A DNA stretch of 64,000 bases, from contig OY969575.1 of assembly GCA_963701205.1 (NCBI GenBank), positions 1,922,001 through 1,986,000 on the forward strand, read 5' to 3'. Made by a program: the position numbers and the translations under genes. Of this stretch, positions 54,946-62,855 are shown piece by piece. The stretch's first letter is position 1. Every line of letters begins with the position of its first letter. The DNA comes from JALZKA01 sp963701205 (GTDB taxonomy: Bacteria; Actinomycetota; Thermoleophilia; Solirubrobacterales; 70-9). The notes under the pieces were generated by a model. It ran no database searches. It saw nothing but the letters and a program-made list of their open reading frames with translations, and was not told the DNA's origin.

Positions 54946-56727
54946 ATGCTGGGCACCTATGTCTCGCTGGTTGCGATTCTCGTTCTCGCCAGCCTTCTCG
55001 GCCAGGGTTTGCTCTGGCTTTGCGGCCGCCGCGAATGGAGTTCGCTGGCGCCCGCATTTGGGCTCGCGATCCTCTTCGCGGTTGCGTGGGGCGGCGTCAA
55101 CCTGGGTGGCGACCCATTGGTCGCGGTTGTTGTGGTGGGCTTGCTGGGGCTCGGCGCAGCGGTCGTTGTGCCCCGCGAGCGTCCCGATGGGTCCACCGCG
55201 ATCGTCGTGGTCGCGGCGGTGGCGCTTTGCTCCCTCCCGTTCGCGATCGAGGGTCGGTTCGGGATCCTCGGCACGTCGCTCAACCCCGATATGTCCCAGC
55301 ACCTGTTCGCGGCCGATCGCCTTGCTTCGGGCGGTACCGAGCGCCTGATCAGTGAGGGCTACCCGCTCGGGCCGCACGCCCTGGTTGTCGCTTTGGCAGA
55401 TCTTGGGCCTGATCTCGTGCAGGCCTTCGGTGGACTTACCTTGGCGATTGCCGTGGCGACGTGTCTCGCGCCGCTCACCTTGCTCCGCCGGCTCTCATTG
55501 CCGCGACTCGTCGCCGGTGGGCTGATCGTCGGCCTTACCTATATGGCGGCCTCGGGGTTGATCCAGGGCTCCTTCAAGGAAACGGCGCAGGCACTCTTCG
55601 TCCTTGCCTTTGCAGTCGCGTTGTTGGAGCTCACAACCGGGGCGTCTGCGGGAACAAACTCGCTGCCCCGCTGGGAGCGATTGCAGCTGATTCCGCTGGC
55701 AGCGCTGGCCGTGGGGTCGATTTACGCGTACAGCTTTCCCGGGTTGGCGTGGCTCGTGGGAACGCTTGCGATCTTTGGGCTCGTAGCGGTTGCGGTAACG
55801 CGTGGGCGGATCGATTGGAGCCACTTGGCGGCGCCGGTCGCGATTGGCGTGGGCGTCCTCGCCGCGGCGGTCGCCCCCGAGGTCGGCCGGATCATCGACT
55901 TCGGCAGTTTCGAGACGTTCAATCCGGATGGCGACGGCCTCGGCAACCTCTTCAACTCGATCTCGCCGATCGAGGCGCTTGGGATCTGGCCATCCGGCGA
56001 CTTCCGGCTCGACGCGGGCGCCGGCTTCGCGCCCGAGATCGCGTTTGGGCTCGGAGGCCTAGTCGCTCTGGTCGCCTTCGGCTTCGGTCTTATCTGGTGG
56101 CTGCGCCGGGGCGAGGTGGCGGTACCGGCGGCGATCGCCGCGGCGATCGCTCTGTATCTCTACGCGGCCGTTTCCGGCACTCCCTATCAAGAGGCCAAGG
56201 CGATCCTGATTGCAGCGCCGCTACTCGCGCTCCTTGTGGCCCGGGCCTTGTTGACCGACGCCGAACCGCAGAACCCCCGCATCGCGCTCTTGGCCGCCGC
56301 CTATCTCGTTCCAGCGGCCGCGTGCAGCGTCCTGGCCCTCGCCAACGGACCGGTCGGGCCGGCGTCATGGGGACCGGGCCTGATCGAGCTTCGCCAGGAG
56401 CGGTTGCTCACTGGGCCCGTCCAGGCATTGGGGTCGCCTGAGTTCTTGACCGACGAGCACGGCGCGGATCTGCTTGGCTGGGAGCTTCGCGGCGGCGAGG
56501 TCTGCGTTGACAAGTTGGGTGCCGGATTACCGCCCGGCGCGACCCAGGTTGTGACGGTCGTCGGCGACGGCGACGGCGACGCCAAGCCGCCCTATCCGGG
56601 CCTCGAGGCGGCGCGGCGAAGCGGCGACTACGCGCTCTGGAACGTGATCGAGCCCGAACGCGTCTCGCAATCCGTCTGTCCATTTGTCGCGGACGGCGCT
56701 CGCGCCGCCGCCGACCCCACCGAGTGA
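54946..56727 (+). CDS. Large polytopic membrane protein of unknown function
   Basis: Integral membrane protein of 593 residues with roughly 12-14 hydrophobic segments over residues 1-470 and an extracytoplasmic-looking C-terminal domain of about 110 residues. The segment GTSLNPDMSQHLFAADRLA after the third helix, with Asp and His, and EGYPLGPHALVVAL look like the first external loop of GT-C-type glycosyltransferases, but no family signature is certain. No signal peptide cleavage site is clear. The last coding bases form one arm of the inverted repeat before thrS. Confidence 0.65.
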   Translation: MLGTYVSLVAILVLASLLGQGLLWLCGRREWSSLAPAFGLAILFAVAWGGVNLGGDPLVAVVVVGLLGLGAAVVVPRERPDGSTAIVVVAAVALCSLPFAIEGRFGILGTSLNPDMSQHLFAADRLASGGTERLISEGYPLGPHALVVALADLGPDLVQAFGGLTLAIAVATCLAPLTLLRRLSLPRLVAGGLIVGLTYMAASGLIQGSFKETAQALFVLAFAVALLELTTGASAGTNSLPRWERLQLIPLAALAVGSIYAYSFPGLAWLVGTLAIFGLVAVAVTRGRIDWSHLAAPVAIGVGVLAAAVAPEVGRIIDFGSFETFNPDGDGLGNLFNSISPIEALGIWPSGDFRLDAGAGFAPEIAFGLGGLVALVAFGFGLIWWLRRGEVAVPAAIAAAIALYLYAAVSGTPYQEAKAILIAAPLLALLVARALLTDAEPQNPRIALLAAAYLVPAAACSVLALANGPVGPASWGPGLIELRQERLLTGPVQALGSPEFLTDEHGADLLGWELRGGEVCVDKLGAGLPPGATQVVTVVGDGDGDAKPPYPGLEAARRSGDYALWNVIEPERVSQSVCPFVADGARAAADPTE

Positions 56728-56771
56728 GGGATTGTGTGGCCAATGGCCGAACAACCCCGCGCTCGGTGGGG
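56715..56771 (+). other. 10-bp inverted repeat between the membrane protein gene and thrS
   Basis: CCCCACCGAG (56715-56724) and CTCGGTGGGG (56762-56771) are perfectly complementary across 37 bases, and the loop has an inner near-palindrome GGCCAATGGCC. The 5' arm lies in the end of the membrane protein gene. There is no T-tract. It ends 10 bases before the thrS hexamer, so it may be an operator, a transcript end, or a structure in read-through mRNA. Confidence 0.6.
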
Positions 56772-56781
56772 TAGCGCCCAT

Positions 56782-56787
56782 TAGCAT
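56782..56787 (+). promoter_or_regulatory. -10-like hexamer TAGCAT for thrS
   Basis: TAGCAT lies 7 bases before ATG 56795 and decides that start. Confidence 0.5.
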
Positions 56788-56794
56788 CACGCGC

Positions 56795-58705
56795 ATGTCC
56801 GCGATCACGGTCAGCCTGCCCGATGGCACGCCGCTCGAGCTTGAGCAGGGAGCGACGGGCGCCGACGCGGCCGCCGCGATCGGCGCCGGGCTCGCCCGCG
56901 CCGCCCTGGCGATAGTCGTGGATGGGGAGCTTCGCGATCTGGCGGCGCCGTTGCCCGATCGCGCGCAGATCGCGATTCTCACCGCGCGCGACCCCGAGGC
57001 GCTGGCATTGATCCGCCACGACGCCGCGCACGTGTTGGCGGCCGCGGTACTCGACTTGTGGCCCGATACCAAGGTCTCGATCGGCCCGGCGATCGAGTCG
57101 GGCTTCTATTACGACTTCGAGTTTGCCGGCGAGTTCCGGCCGTCGACCGACGACCTGCCGGCAATCGAGCAGGCGATGGCGGCGCACATCAAGTCCGACG
57201 AGGAGTTCGAGCGCACCGACGTTTCCGTGGCGACCGCGCTTGAGCGGTTCAGGGCGGAGGACCAGCCCTACAAGGTCGAGCTGATTGAGGACCTGATCCG
57301 CGATCAGGGCATCGAGACGGTTTCGCTCTATCGCAACGGCCCATTCACCGACCTCTGCCTCGGGCCGCACGGGCCGTCAACCAAGCGGATCAAGGCCTTC
57401 AAACTGAACTCGGTGGCGGGCGCATACTGGCGGGGCGATGAGAGCCGCCAGATGCTGACCCGGATCTACGGCACCGCGTTCTTCTCAAACGAGGAGCTGG
57501 CCGAGCACGAACGGCTGCTCGAGGAGGCCCGCGCCCGTGACCATCGCCGACTGGGTCAGGAGCTTGGCCTCTTCATGCTGCGGCCGGAGTCGCCGGGAAT
57601 GCCGTTTTGGCTTCCGAATGGAACCGTCCTGCTCAAGCTGATCGAGACCGAGGTTGACGCCCAGCTCAGCAAGCGCGGCTATGAACAGATCAAGACCCCG
57701 CACCTGCTCGACGTCGAACTCTGGCACCGTTCAGGGCACTACGACAACTACCGGGACAACATGTACTTCTCCGAGGTGGATGGCCGCCAGTTCGCGCTGA
57801 AGCCCATGAACTGTCCCGGCGCCTGCCTGGTGTTTGCAGCCGAGCGCCGCTCCTACCGTGATCTGCCGCTGCGCCTGGCCGAGTACGGGCACGTCTCCCG
57901 CCATGAGCGCGAGGGGGTCCTGCACGGCCTGCTGCGCGTGCGCGCGTTCACCCAGGACGACGCCCACGTGTATTGCCGCGAGGACCAGATCACGGCCGAG
58001 GTGAATTCGATCTGCGAGGCGATCGACGAGCTCTATTCGCGCTTCGGCTTCAGCGACGTCCGGGTCGAGTTGTCGACCAAGCCCGAGAAGGCGATCGGCA
58101 CCGACGAGCAGTGGGAGCAGGCTGAGGCGGCTCTTCGAACGGCGCTCGAAGAGCAGGGCCGCGAGTACTTGCTGAACCCCGGTGACGGCGCCTTCTACGG
58201 ACCCAAGATCGATTTCCATGTGACCGACGCCCTTGGCCGCTCGTGGCAGCTCGGTACCTGCCAACTCGACTTCCAGATGCCGGAGCGCTTCGAGCTCGCC
58301 TATCAGGCCGAGGACAACGCTGAACACCGGCCGGTGATGATCCACAGGGTGCTGATTGGCTCGATGGAGCGCTTTGCCGGGATCCTGATCGAACACTACG
58401 CGGGCCGGTTCCCGGCCTGGCTCGCGCCCGTTCAGGTCGGTGTGCTGCCTGTCGCCGACCGCCACAACGATGCTGCGCACCGCACTGCAACCGAGCTTGC
58501 CGATCGGGGCGTTCGCGTTCGCGTTGACGATCGCACCGAGTCAGTCGGCCGCAAGATTCGCGACGCCGAACTCGCGAAGCTTCCTTACATGGTCGTCGTC
58601 GGCGACCGCGAGGCCGAATCGGGCAAGCTCGCCGTGCGCTCGCACGGGGACGGCGACGTCGGTGAGGCCGACGTGAATGGCCTTGTGGCGCTCATCGAAT
58701 CATGA
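56795..58705 (+). CDS. thrS: Threonyl-tRNA synthetase
   Basis: Charges tRNA-Thr; 636 residues, complete. The N-terminal TGS domain (SAITVSLPDGTPLELEQG) is followed by the editing domain with RHDAAHVLAAAV (HxxxH) and KVSIGPAIESGFYYDFE. The class II core has MNCPGACLVF (zinc Cys), RHEREGVLHGLLRVRAFTQD (motif 2), WQLGTCQLDFQMPERF and PVMIHRVLIGSMERF (motif 3). The anticodon-binding domain starts near residue 535. A longer frame upstream has no similarity. If leaderless, it cannot use a T-box. The infC group follows. Confidence 0.96.
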   Translation: MSAITVSLPDGTPLELEQGATGADAAAAIGAGLARAALAIVVDGELRDLAAPLPDRAQIAILTARDPEALALIRHDAAHVLAAAVLDLWPDTKVSIGPAIESGFYYDFEFAGEFRPSTDDLPAIEQAMAAHIKSDEEFERTDVSVATALERFRAEDQPYKVELIEDLIRDQGIETVSLYRNGPFTDLCLGPHGPSTKRIKAFKLNSVAGAYWRGDESRQMLTRIYGTAFFSNEELAEHERLLEEARARDHRRLGQELGLFMLRPESPGMPFWLPNGTVLLKLIETEVDAQLSKRGYEQIKTPHLLDVELWHRSGHYDNYRDNMYFSEVDGRQFALKPMNCPGACLVFAAERRSYRDLPLRLAEYGHVSRHEREGVLHGLLRVRAFTQDDAHVYCREDQITAEVNSICEAIDELYSRFGFSDVRVELSTKPEKAIGTDEQWEQAEAALRTALEEQGREYLLNPGDGAFYGPKIDFHVTDALGRSWQLGTCQLDFQMPERFELAYQAEDNAEHRPVMIHRVLIGSMERFAGILIEHYAGRFPAWLAPVQVGVLPVADRHNDAAHRTATELADRGVRVRVDDRTESVGRKIRDAELAKLPYMVVVGDREAESGKLAVRSHGDGDVGEADVNGLVALIES

Positions 58706-58722
58706 TTTTTCGGGGGCGGCTC

Positions 58723-58728
58723 TATACT
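58723..58728 (+). promoter_or_regulatory. -10-like hexamer TATACT for the infC leader
   Basis: TATACT lies 9 bases before ATG 58738 and is the closest to consensus of all hexamers here. The infC GTG is 128 bases downstream, so infC would have a true leader. Confidence 0.55.
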
Positions 58729-58737
58729 CAGCGCCAG

Positions 58738-58773
58738 ATGGAAGGCACCAAGATCACCGAGCGCATCCGATAG
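58738..58773 (+). CDS. Possible leaderless 11-residue leader peptide of infC
   Basis: ATG 58738 to TAG 58773 encodes MEGTKITERIR. It starts 9 bases after TATACT, like other leaderless genes here. Its first codons form one arm of a 9-bp stem whose other arm follows its stop, so ribosomes translating it would open the stem. It may be a regulatory leader peptide for infC. No known family is recognised. Confidence 0.4.
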   Translation: MEGTKITERIR

Positions 58774-58787
58774 CGCCCGTGCCTTCC
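58740..58787 (+). promoter_or_regulatory. 9-bp stem in the infC leader
   Basis: GGAAGGCAC (58740-58748) and GTGCCTTCC (58779-58787) pair perfectly around a 30-base loop, and CCCCC follows. A second element, the palindrome CTGGCGCCAG (58834-58843), lies 13 bases before the infC GTG. The bases GCGCCAG just before ATG 58738 could also pair with CTGGCGC there. This looks like a control region. Confidence 0.5.
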
Positions 58788-58856
58788 CCCTTGATGCCCC
58801 GTAGCTCTCTCCCAAGGACTGCCCGTTAGCTTGCTGGCGCCAGCCATCCCTTCGTA

Positions 58857-59660
58857 GTGCCGGTCCCGCGACGTTTCGACCGCCGGCTCCCTGAGCGCGA
58901 CCAGACTCGTATCAACGAGCGCATCGGCGTGCGTGAGGTTCGCCTCGTCGATGAAGACGGCAAGCAAATCGGCGTGATCGAGACGGCGAAGGCGCTTGAG
59001 ATGGCGCAGGAGCGCGACCTTGACCTGGTGGAGGTCGCTCCCGACTCCCGGCCACCGGTCGCCCGACTTCTTGATTACTCGAAGTACAAGTACGAGCTGG
59101 AGCAGAAGGCAAAGGCCGCCCGCAAGCACCAGCAGCAGATCAACGTGCGCGAGATCAAGTTGCGCCCCAAGATCGCCGACCACGACTACGCGACCAAGCG
59201 CGGCCACGTCGAGCGGTTCCTGAAGGGCGGCGACAAGGTCAAGGTCACGATCATGTTCCGTGGCCGCGAGCAGGCGCATCCCGAGCGGGGCCGGATGCTG
59301 TTGACCCGATTGTTTGAGGATCTCGACGGGATGGGCGTCGTCGAGCAGAACCCGCTCCAGGAAGGCCGCAACATGCACATGTTGCTCGCGCCGTCCAAGG
59401 AGGCGATCCGCGACGCCAAGAAGCCGACCACCGACGAGGAGGCGGTTGAGCCCGCCACTGAGGCGCCCACCGCCGATCCGCAAGAGTCCGCGCCTGAGAC
59501 CCCCCCTGCCGAAGCCGATGACGCCACCACCGGCGCGGTCGAAAGCACGCCGGCCGATGCCCCCGCCGAGGCGGGGGCAGATGCCGACGCAGCTACGGAA
59601 GCCGACGCTGACAGCGAAGCGGCCGATCCGGCTGAGAGCGAAGCGGCGCCCAGCACTTAG
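58857..59660 (+). CDS. infC: Translation initiation factor IF-3 with acidic C-terminal extension
   Basis: The IF-3 core covers residues 1-180: TRINERIGVREVRLVDEDGK, DLDLVEVAPDSRPPVARLLD, then the C-domain NVREIKLRPKIADHDYATK and KVTIMFRGREQAHPERG. A tail of more than 80 residues follows, almost all Glu, Asp, Ala, Thr and Pro, giving 267 residues where most IF-3 have about 180. GTG 58857 is used; no ATT/ATC start, as in E. coli, is needed. It is preceded by a 128-base leader with an open frame and a stem. rpmI and rplT lie downstream, but a lipoprotein gene intervenes. Confidence 0.94.
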   Translation: MPVPRRFDRRLPERDQTRINERIGVREVRLVDEDGKQIGVIETAKALEMAQERDLDLVEVAPDSRPPVARLLDYSKYKYELEQKAKAARKHQQQINVREIKLRPKIADHDYATKRGHVERFLKGGDKVKVTIMFRGREQAHPERGRMLLTRLFEDLDGMGVVEQNPLQEGRNMHMLLAPSKEAIRDAKKPTTDEEAVEPATEAPTADPQESAPETPPAEADDATTGAVESTPADAPAEAGADADAATEADADSEAADPAESEAAPST

Positions 59661-59709
59661 TCGCCGCGATCTGTGGCGCCACGGGCCGCCGTGTCAAACG
59701 GGATTCGGT

Positions 59710-59715
59710 TATTGT
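59710..59715 (+). promoter_or_regulatory. -10-like hexamer TATTGT for the lipoprotein gene
   Basis: TATTGT lies 39 bases before TTG 59755. The leader carries GGAGG (59742-59746) 8 bases before the start. Confidence 0.4.
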
Positions 59716-59754
59716 CGGCGCCGTCCAGGGAGTCGAGTTTTGGAGGTAGGGCAG

Positions 59755-60345
59755 TTGCGTAAGAAGATTGTTGCCACGGTTGCGGTGCTGACGGCGGCGA
59801 CGCTGCTCAGCGGCTGCTGGTTTTTGCGTGAAGCAAGTTGGACGATTGACAACGTTCAACCGGGCAAGGCAACAACTCTGAAGATCGGACTGTTGGGCAT
59901 CAAAGAAGGCGACGAGCCGCCAGCACGATTCTTCGTCATGATCGGCCAAGAGGGATCACAGGTTAAGTTGCGCCGCGCCCGCTTTGACACCACCCAGGTC
60001 CTTGGCAAGACCAAGAAGATGATCAAGGACCCGGTCTTGGCGGGAGTAGTGGACGCGTGTCCGTATGACGGTGGCGTGACCTTCCGCACCAAGACGCGTG
60101 TTGCCAACGCCAACCGCAAGCTGATCGAGGCGACGGTTCGGGCCAAGGTGCCCAAGAACGCCGGTGGCGCGACGATTGCGCTGCTTACGACCGGCGCCTG
60201 GTACGACGACGGCGATGGAACCCCGGAACCGTCTGATACCTCCGACGACAGCTACGTCTGCTCAGGGATGGCCACCACCGGTTTCAGGATTAATGCACCG
60301 TGGCCGAATTCCCGGACGCGCATTCCCGACTCCCTCAGTCCATAG
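59755..60345 (+). CDS. Predicted lipoprotein of unknown function
   Basis: Protein of 196 residues starting at TTG 59755, with GGAGG 8 bases upstream, a strong ribosome-binding site. The signal peptide RKKIVATVAVLTAATLLSGC ends in a clear lipobox (LLSGC). The mature part has SWTIDNVQPGKATTLKIGLL, a beta-rich look, two cysteines (VVDACPYDG and DDSYVCSGMA) that may pair, and GAWYDDGDGTPEP. No family is recognised. It interrupts the usual infC-rpmI-rplT order. A longer frame through the end of infC is rejected. Confidence 0.75.
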   Translation: MRKKIVATVAVLTAATLLSGCWFLREASWTIDNVQPGKATTLKIGLLGIKEGDEPPARFFVMIGQEGSQVKLRRARFDTTQVLGKTKKMIKDPVLAGVVDACPYDGGVTFRTKTRVANANRKLIEATVRAKVPKNAGGATIALLTTGAWYDDGDGTPEPSDTSDDSYVCSGMATTGFRINAPWPNSRTRIPDSLSP

Positions 60346-60394
60346 CGCCAGATCGCCGGACCCAAACCGCGGTCTGCTTCAATAGTCGATCCCG

Positions 60395-60595
60395 ATGCCG
60401 AAGATGAAGTCACATTCGGGCGCCAAAAAGCGCTTTCGCAAGACCGCGACCGGAAAGCTGCGCGGTCGGCGTGCCTACTCGAGCCACATCCTCGAAAAGA
60501 AGTCGCCGAAGCGCAAGCGCCGCATGGCCAAGCCGACTGAGGTCTCGCCGCACGACGCCGAGCGTGTAAATCGCCTGCTTGCGGGGCGCAAGTGA
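60395..60595 (+). CDS. rpmI: 50S ribosomal protein bL35
   Basis: Very basic protein of 66 residues. PKMKSHSGAKKRFRKTATGK is the family opening; AYSSHILEKKSPKRKRRM follows. It begins 49 bases after the lipoprotein stop and overlaps rplT by 4 bases. AATAGTCGAT upstream contains only a weak -10. Confidence 0.96.
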   Translation: MPKMKSHSGAKKRFRKTATGKLRGRRAYSSHILEKKSPKRKRRMAKPTEVSPHDAERVNRLLAGRK

Positions 60596-60951
60596 GCCGC
60601 GCAACGAACGCCGTCGCGCGCAAGAAGCGGCGCAAGAAGACCCTTGACCAGGCGAAGGGCTACTACGGGCGCAAGCACTCGAGCTATCGGTTTGCCAATG
60701 AGCAGGTCATGCGGTCGGGCAACTATGCCTACCGCGACCGCCGGGTACGCAAGCGTGATTTCCGCAGGCTTTGGATCGTTCGCATCAACGCCGCCGCACG
60801 CCAGGAAGGCATGAGCTACTCCGCGCTGATGCATGGTTTGAAGCTGGCCGAGGTCGAAGTCAACCGGAAGATGCTCGCGGACATCGCCGTGCGCGATCCC
60901 GAGGCGTTTCGCCGATTCACTGATATTGCCCGGGAGGCCGTGGCGGCCTAG
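60592..60951 (+). CDS. rplT: 50S ribosomal protein bL20
   Basis: Ribosome assembly protein of 119 residues, complete: KKTLDQAKGYYGRKHSSYRF, then RRVRKRDFRRLWIVRINAA and YSALMHGLKLAEVEVNRKML. In other bacteria bL20 represses its own operon through a leader RNA. GTG 60592 overlaps the rpmI stop. A clear intrinsic terminator follows. Confidence 0.97.
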   Translation: MSRATNAVARKKRRKKTLDQAKGYYGRKHSSYRFANEQVMRSGNYAYRDRRVRKRDFRRLWIVRINAAARQEGMSYSALMHGLKLAEVEVNRKMLADIAVRDPEAFRRFTDIAREAVAA

Positions 60952-60985
60952 GCTCCAGCTTTGACCGCCGCATCGGACTCGACCG

Positions 60986-61008
60986 GGCGCCCAGCGGGCG
61001 CCTTTTTT
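60986..61008 (+). terminator. Rho-independent terminator after rplT
   Basis: GGCGCCC (60986-60992), loop AGC, GGGCGCC (60996-61002), then TTTTTT (61003-61008): a 7-bp GC-only stem with a T-tract, 35 bases after the rplT stop. It is the only textbook intrinsic terminator that I see between genes in the window. Confidence 0.9.
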
Positions 61009-61031
61009 GTTGCGATAACGGAAGCCGAAAA

Positions 61032-61757
61032 ATGATCACAAGCAAGGACAACGAGAAACTCAAATTGATCCGCCGGCTCGCCGCGCGCAAACATCGCGAG
61101 CGGGAGGGCCTGTTTGCGACGGAGGGCGAGGACCTCTATGCCGCCGGAATCAAGGCCGGACGCGACCCCGCCTTCGTCCTCAGCGCTGCCGATGCCGGCC
61201 TTGAAGGGGAGGAGGTCGAGCGGGATCTGCTCGATTCGGTCAGCACCCTGGGCTCGGGTAGCCGACTGATCGCGGTCTGGCCGCTGAGCGTCGCTGCGGC
61301 GGCAACCCGTCCCGTCTGCGTCTACCTGCATGGGCTTGCTGACCCCGGCAACGTCGGAACCGTGATCCGCACAACCCATGCGCTGGCGGGCGGGTCCGTG
61401 GTCCTGGGCCCGGAGTGCGCCGATCCACACTCGCCAAAGGCAGTGCGGGCCAGCATGGGTTCGATTTTCGCCGTTGAGGTGGTCCGCGGCGGACTTGAAA
61501 GCACGCCTGAGCCGCGGATCGCGATGGTCGCCCACGGGGGTGAGGCGCCGCACGGCCACAGGACACCAGTCACGGTCTGCCTGGGCGCCGAGCGCGACGG
61601 CCTGCCTGCCGATCTGGTTGCGTCCTGCGTGGAGCGCTGGACCATTCCGCTCCACTCAGCCGGAGCCGAGTCCCTCAACGTTGCGGCCGCTGCCGCGATT
61701 GCCTTGGAGCGGATAGGGTCGGCCGCCACCCGCGAGGGACGCGATGAACACGCTTGA
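61032..61757 (+). CDS. SpoU-family RNA 2'-O-methyltransferase
   Basis: TrmH/SpoU-type ribose methyltransferase of 241 residues, probably acting on rRNA. The N-terminal substrate-binding domain (NEKLKLIRRLAARKHREREG) is followed by the knot domain with YLHGLADPGNVGTVIRTTHA (motif 1), CLGAERDGLP (motif 2) and IPLHSAGAESLNVAAAAAI (motif 3). Position between rplT and pheS is common. The exact target is unknown. Its end overlaps the pheS start by 14 bases. Confidence 0.9.
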   Translation: MITSKDNEKLKLIRRLAARKHREREGLFATEGEDLYAAGIKAGRDPAFVLSAADAGLEGEEVERDLLDSVSTLGSGSRLIAVWPLSVAAAATRPVCVYLHGLADPGNVGTVIRTTHALAGGSVVLGPECADPHSPKAVRASMGSIFAVEVVRGGLESTPEPRIAMVAHGGEAPHGHRTPVTVCLGAERDGLPADLVASCVERWTIPLHSAGAESLNVAAAAAIALERIGSAATREGRDEHA

Positions 61758-62855
61758 GCGAATCTCAGAACTGGGCACCGAGGCCAGCACCGCGATCGCG
61801 GCGGCGGGCGACGCCGCGACGATTGAGGAGCTTCGGGTTCGCTACTTGGGACGCAAGTCGGAGCTGACCTCGATCCTGCGCGGCATCGCTGAGCTTGCGG
61901 CCGGATGAGCGCGGTCCGGTGGGCGCGGCCGCGAACCGTCTGCGGACGGACTCGAGGTCGAGATCGAATCGCGGAAGGCGACGCTCGACGGAGCCGAGCT
62001 GGAGTCCCGGCCTGAGCGTGACGCGATCGACGTGACGCTCCCGGGGTGGCGCCGGTCGGAATCGGCCACTTGCACCCGATCACGCAGACTCGACGCCAGT
62101 TGGAGGACATCTTCTGCGGACTGGGATACCGCGTTGTGGATGGCCCCGAGGTCGAGCACGATTACTACAACTTCACCGCCCTCAACCATCCGCCCGGCCA
62201 CCCCGCGCGGATGGAGCAGGACACCTTCTACGTCGATCCCGCATCCCTTGCCGAGGGGGTGCTCGCCTACGGCGGCCTGCCGCCGGGTCCGCGGGACATC
62301 CTGCTGCGCACGCACACTTCGCCAAACCAGGTGCGGGCCATGCAGGAAACCGGGCCGCCGCTCTTTGTCATCGTGCCGGGAACCGTCTACCGCCGCGACA
62401 CGATGGACGCGACCCACCTGCCTATGTTCACCCAGATCGAAGGACTGGCCGTGGCCGAGGGGATCACGCTTTCAGACCTGGCCGGAACGCTTGAGGAGGT
62501 CGCCCGCGCGGTCTTCGGACCCGACCGCAAGACTCGCCTGAAGCCTGACTTCTTTCCGTTCACCGAACCGAGTGTGCAGGTTGATGTTTCGTGTTTTCGC
62601 TGCAGCGGCAGCGGCAGCCTTGCCGATGGCTCGCGCTGCGGCGTCTGCAAGGCCAGCGGCTGGATCGAGATCCTCGGCGCCGGAATGGTTGACCCCAACG
62701 TCTTTGGGTTCGTCGCGGAGCACGGCTATGACCCGGAAGCGGTGCAGGGTTTCGCATTTGGCCTCGGGGTCGAACGGATTGCGTTCCTCAAGCACGGCGT
62801 TCCCGACCTGCGCATGTTCTATGAGAACGATGTGCGCTTCTTGGAGCAGTTTTGA
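61744..62855 (+). pseudogene. pheS: Phenylalanyl-tRNA synthetase alpha subunit, with three apparent frameshifts
   Basis: Essential enzyme of Phe-tRNA formation, here broken in reading frame. The N-terminus from ATG 61744 (LERISELGTEASTAIAAAG) runs to a TGA at 61906. An extra G near 61903-61904, a missing base near 61949-61951 and a missing G in the GGGG run at 62043-62046 each shift the frame. Correcting them joins AELAADERGPVGAAANRL, ESRKATLDGAELESRPERD and IDVTLPG to the intact catalytic part from 62046: GIGHLHPITQ, DYYNFTALNHPPGHPAR, FTQIEGLAVAEG, the CxxC pair region and FGLGVERIAFLKHG. Sequence error is more likely than gene loss. About 370 residues when repaired. Confidence 0.9.

Noticed and set aside
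58706..58856. Classical L20 or IF-3 leader RNA
   Set aside because: I could not match the known L20 leader structure, and the region has its own short frame and stem; it is kept as a separate, new-looking leader.
61744..62855. Programmed frameshifting in pheS
   Set aside because: Three shifts in different directions without slippery heptamers or downstream structures fit sequence error, not programmed recoding.
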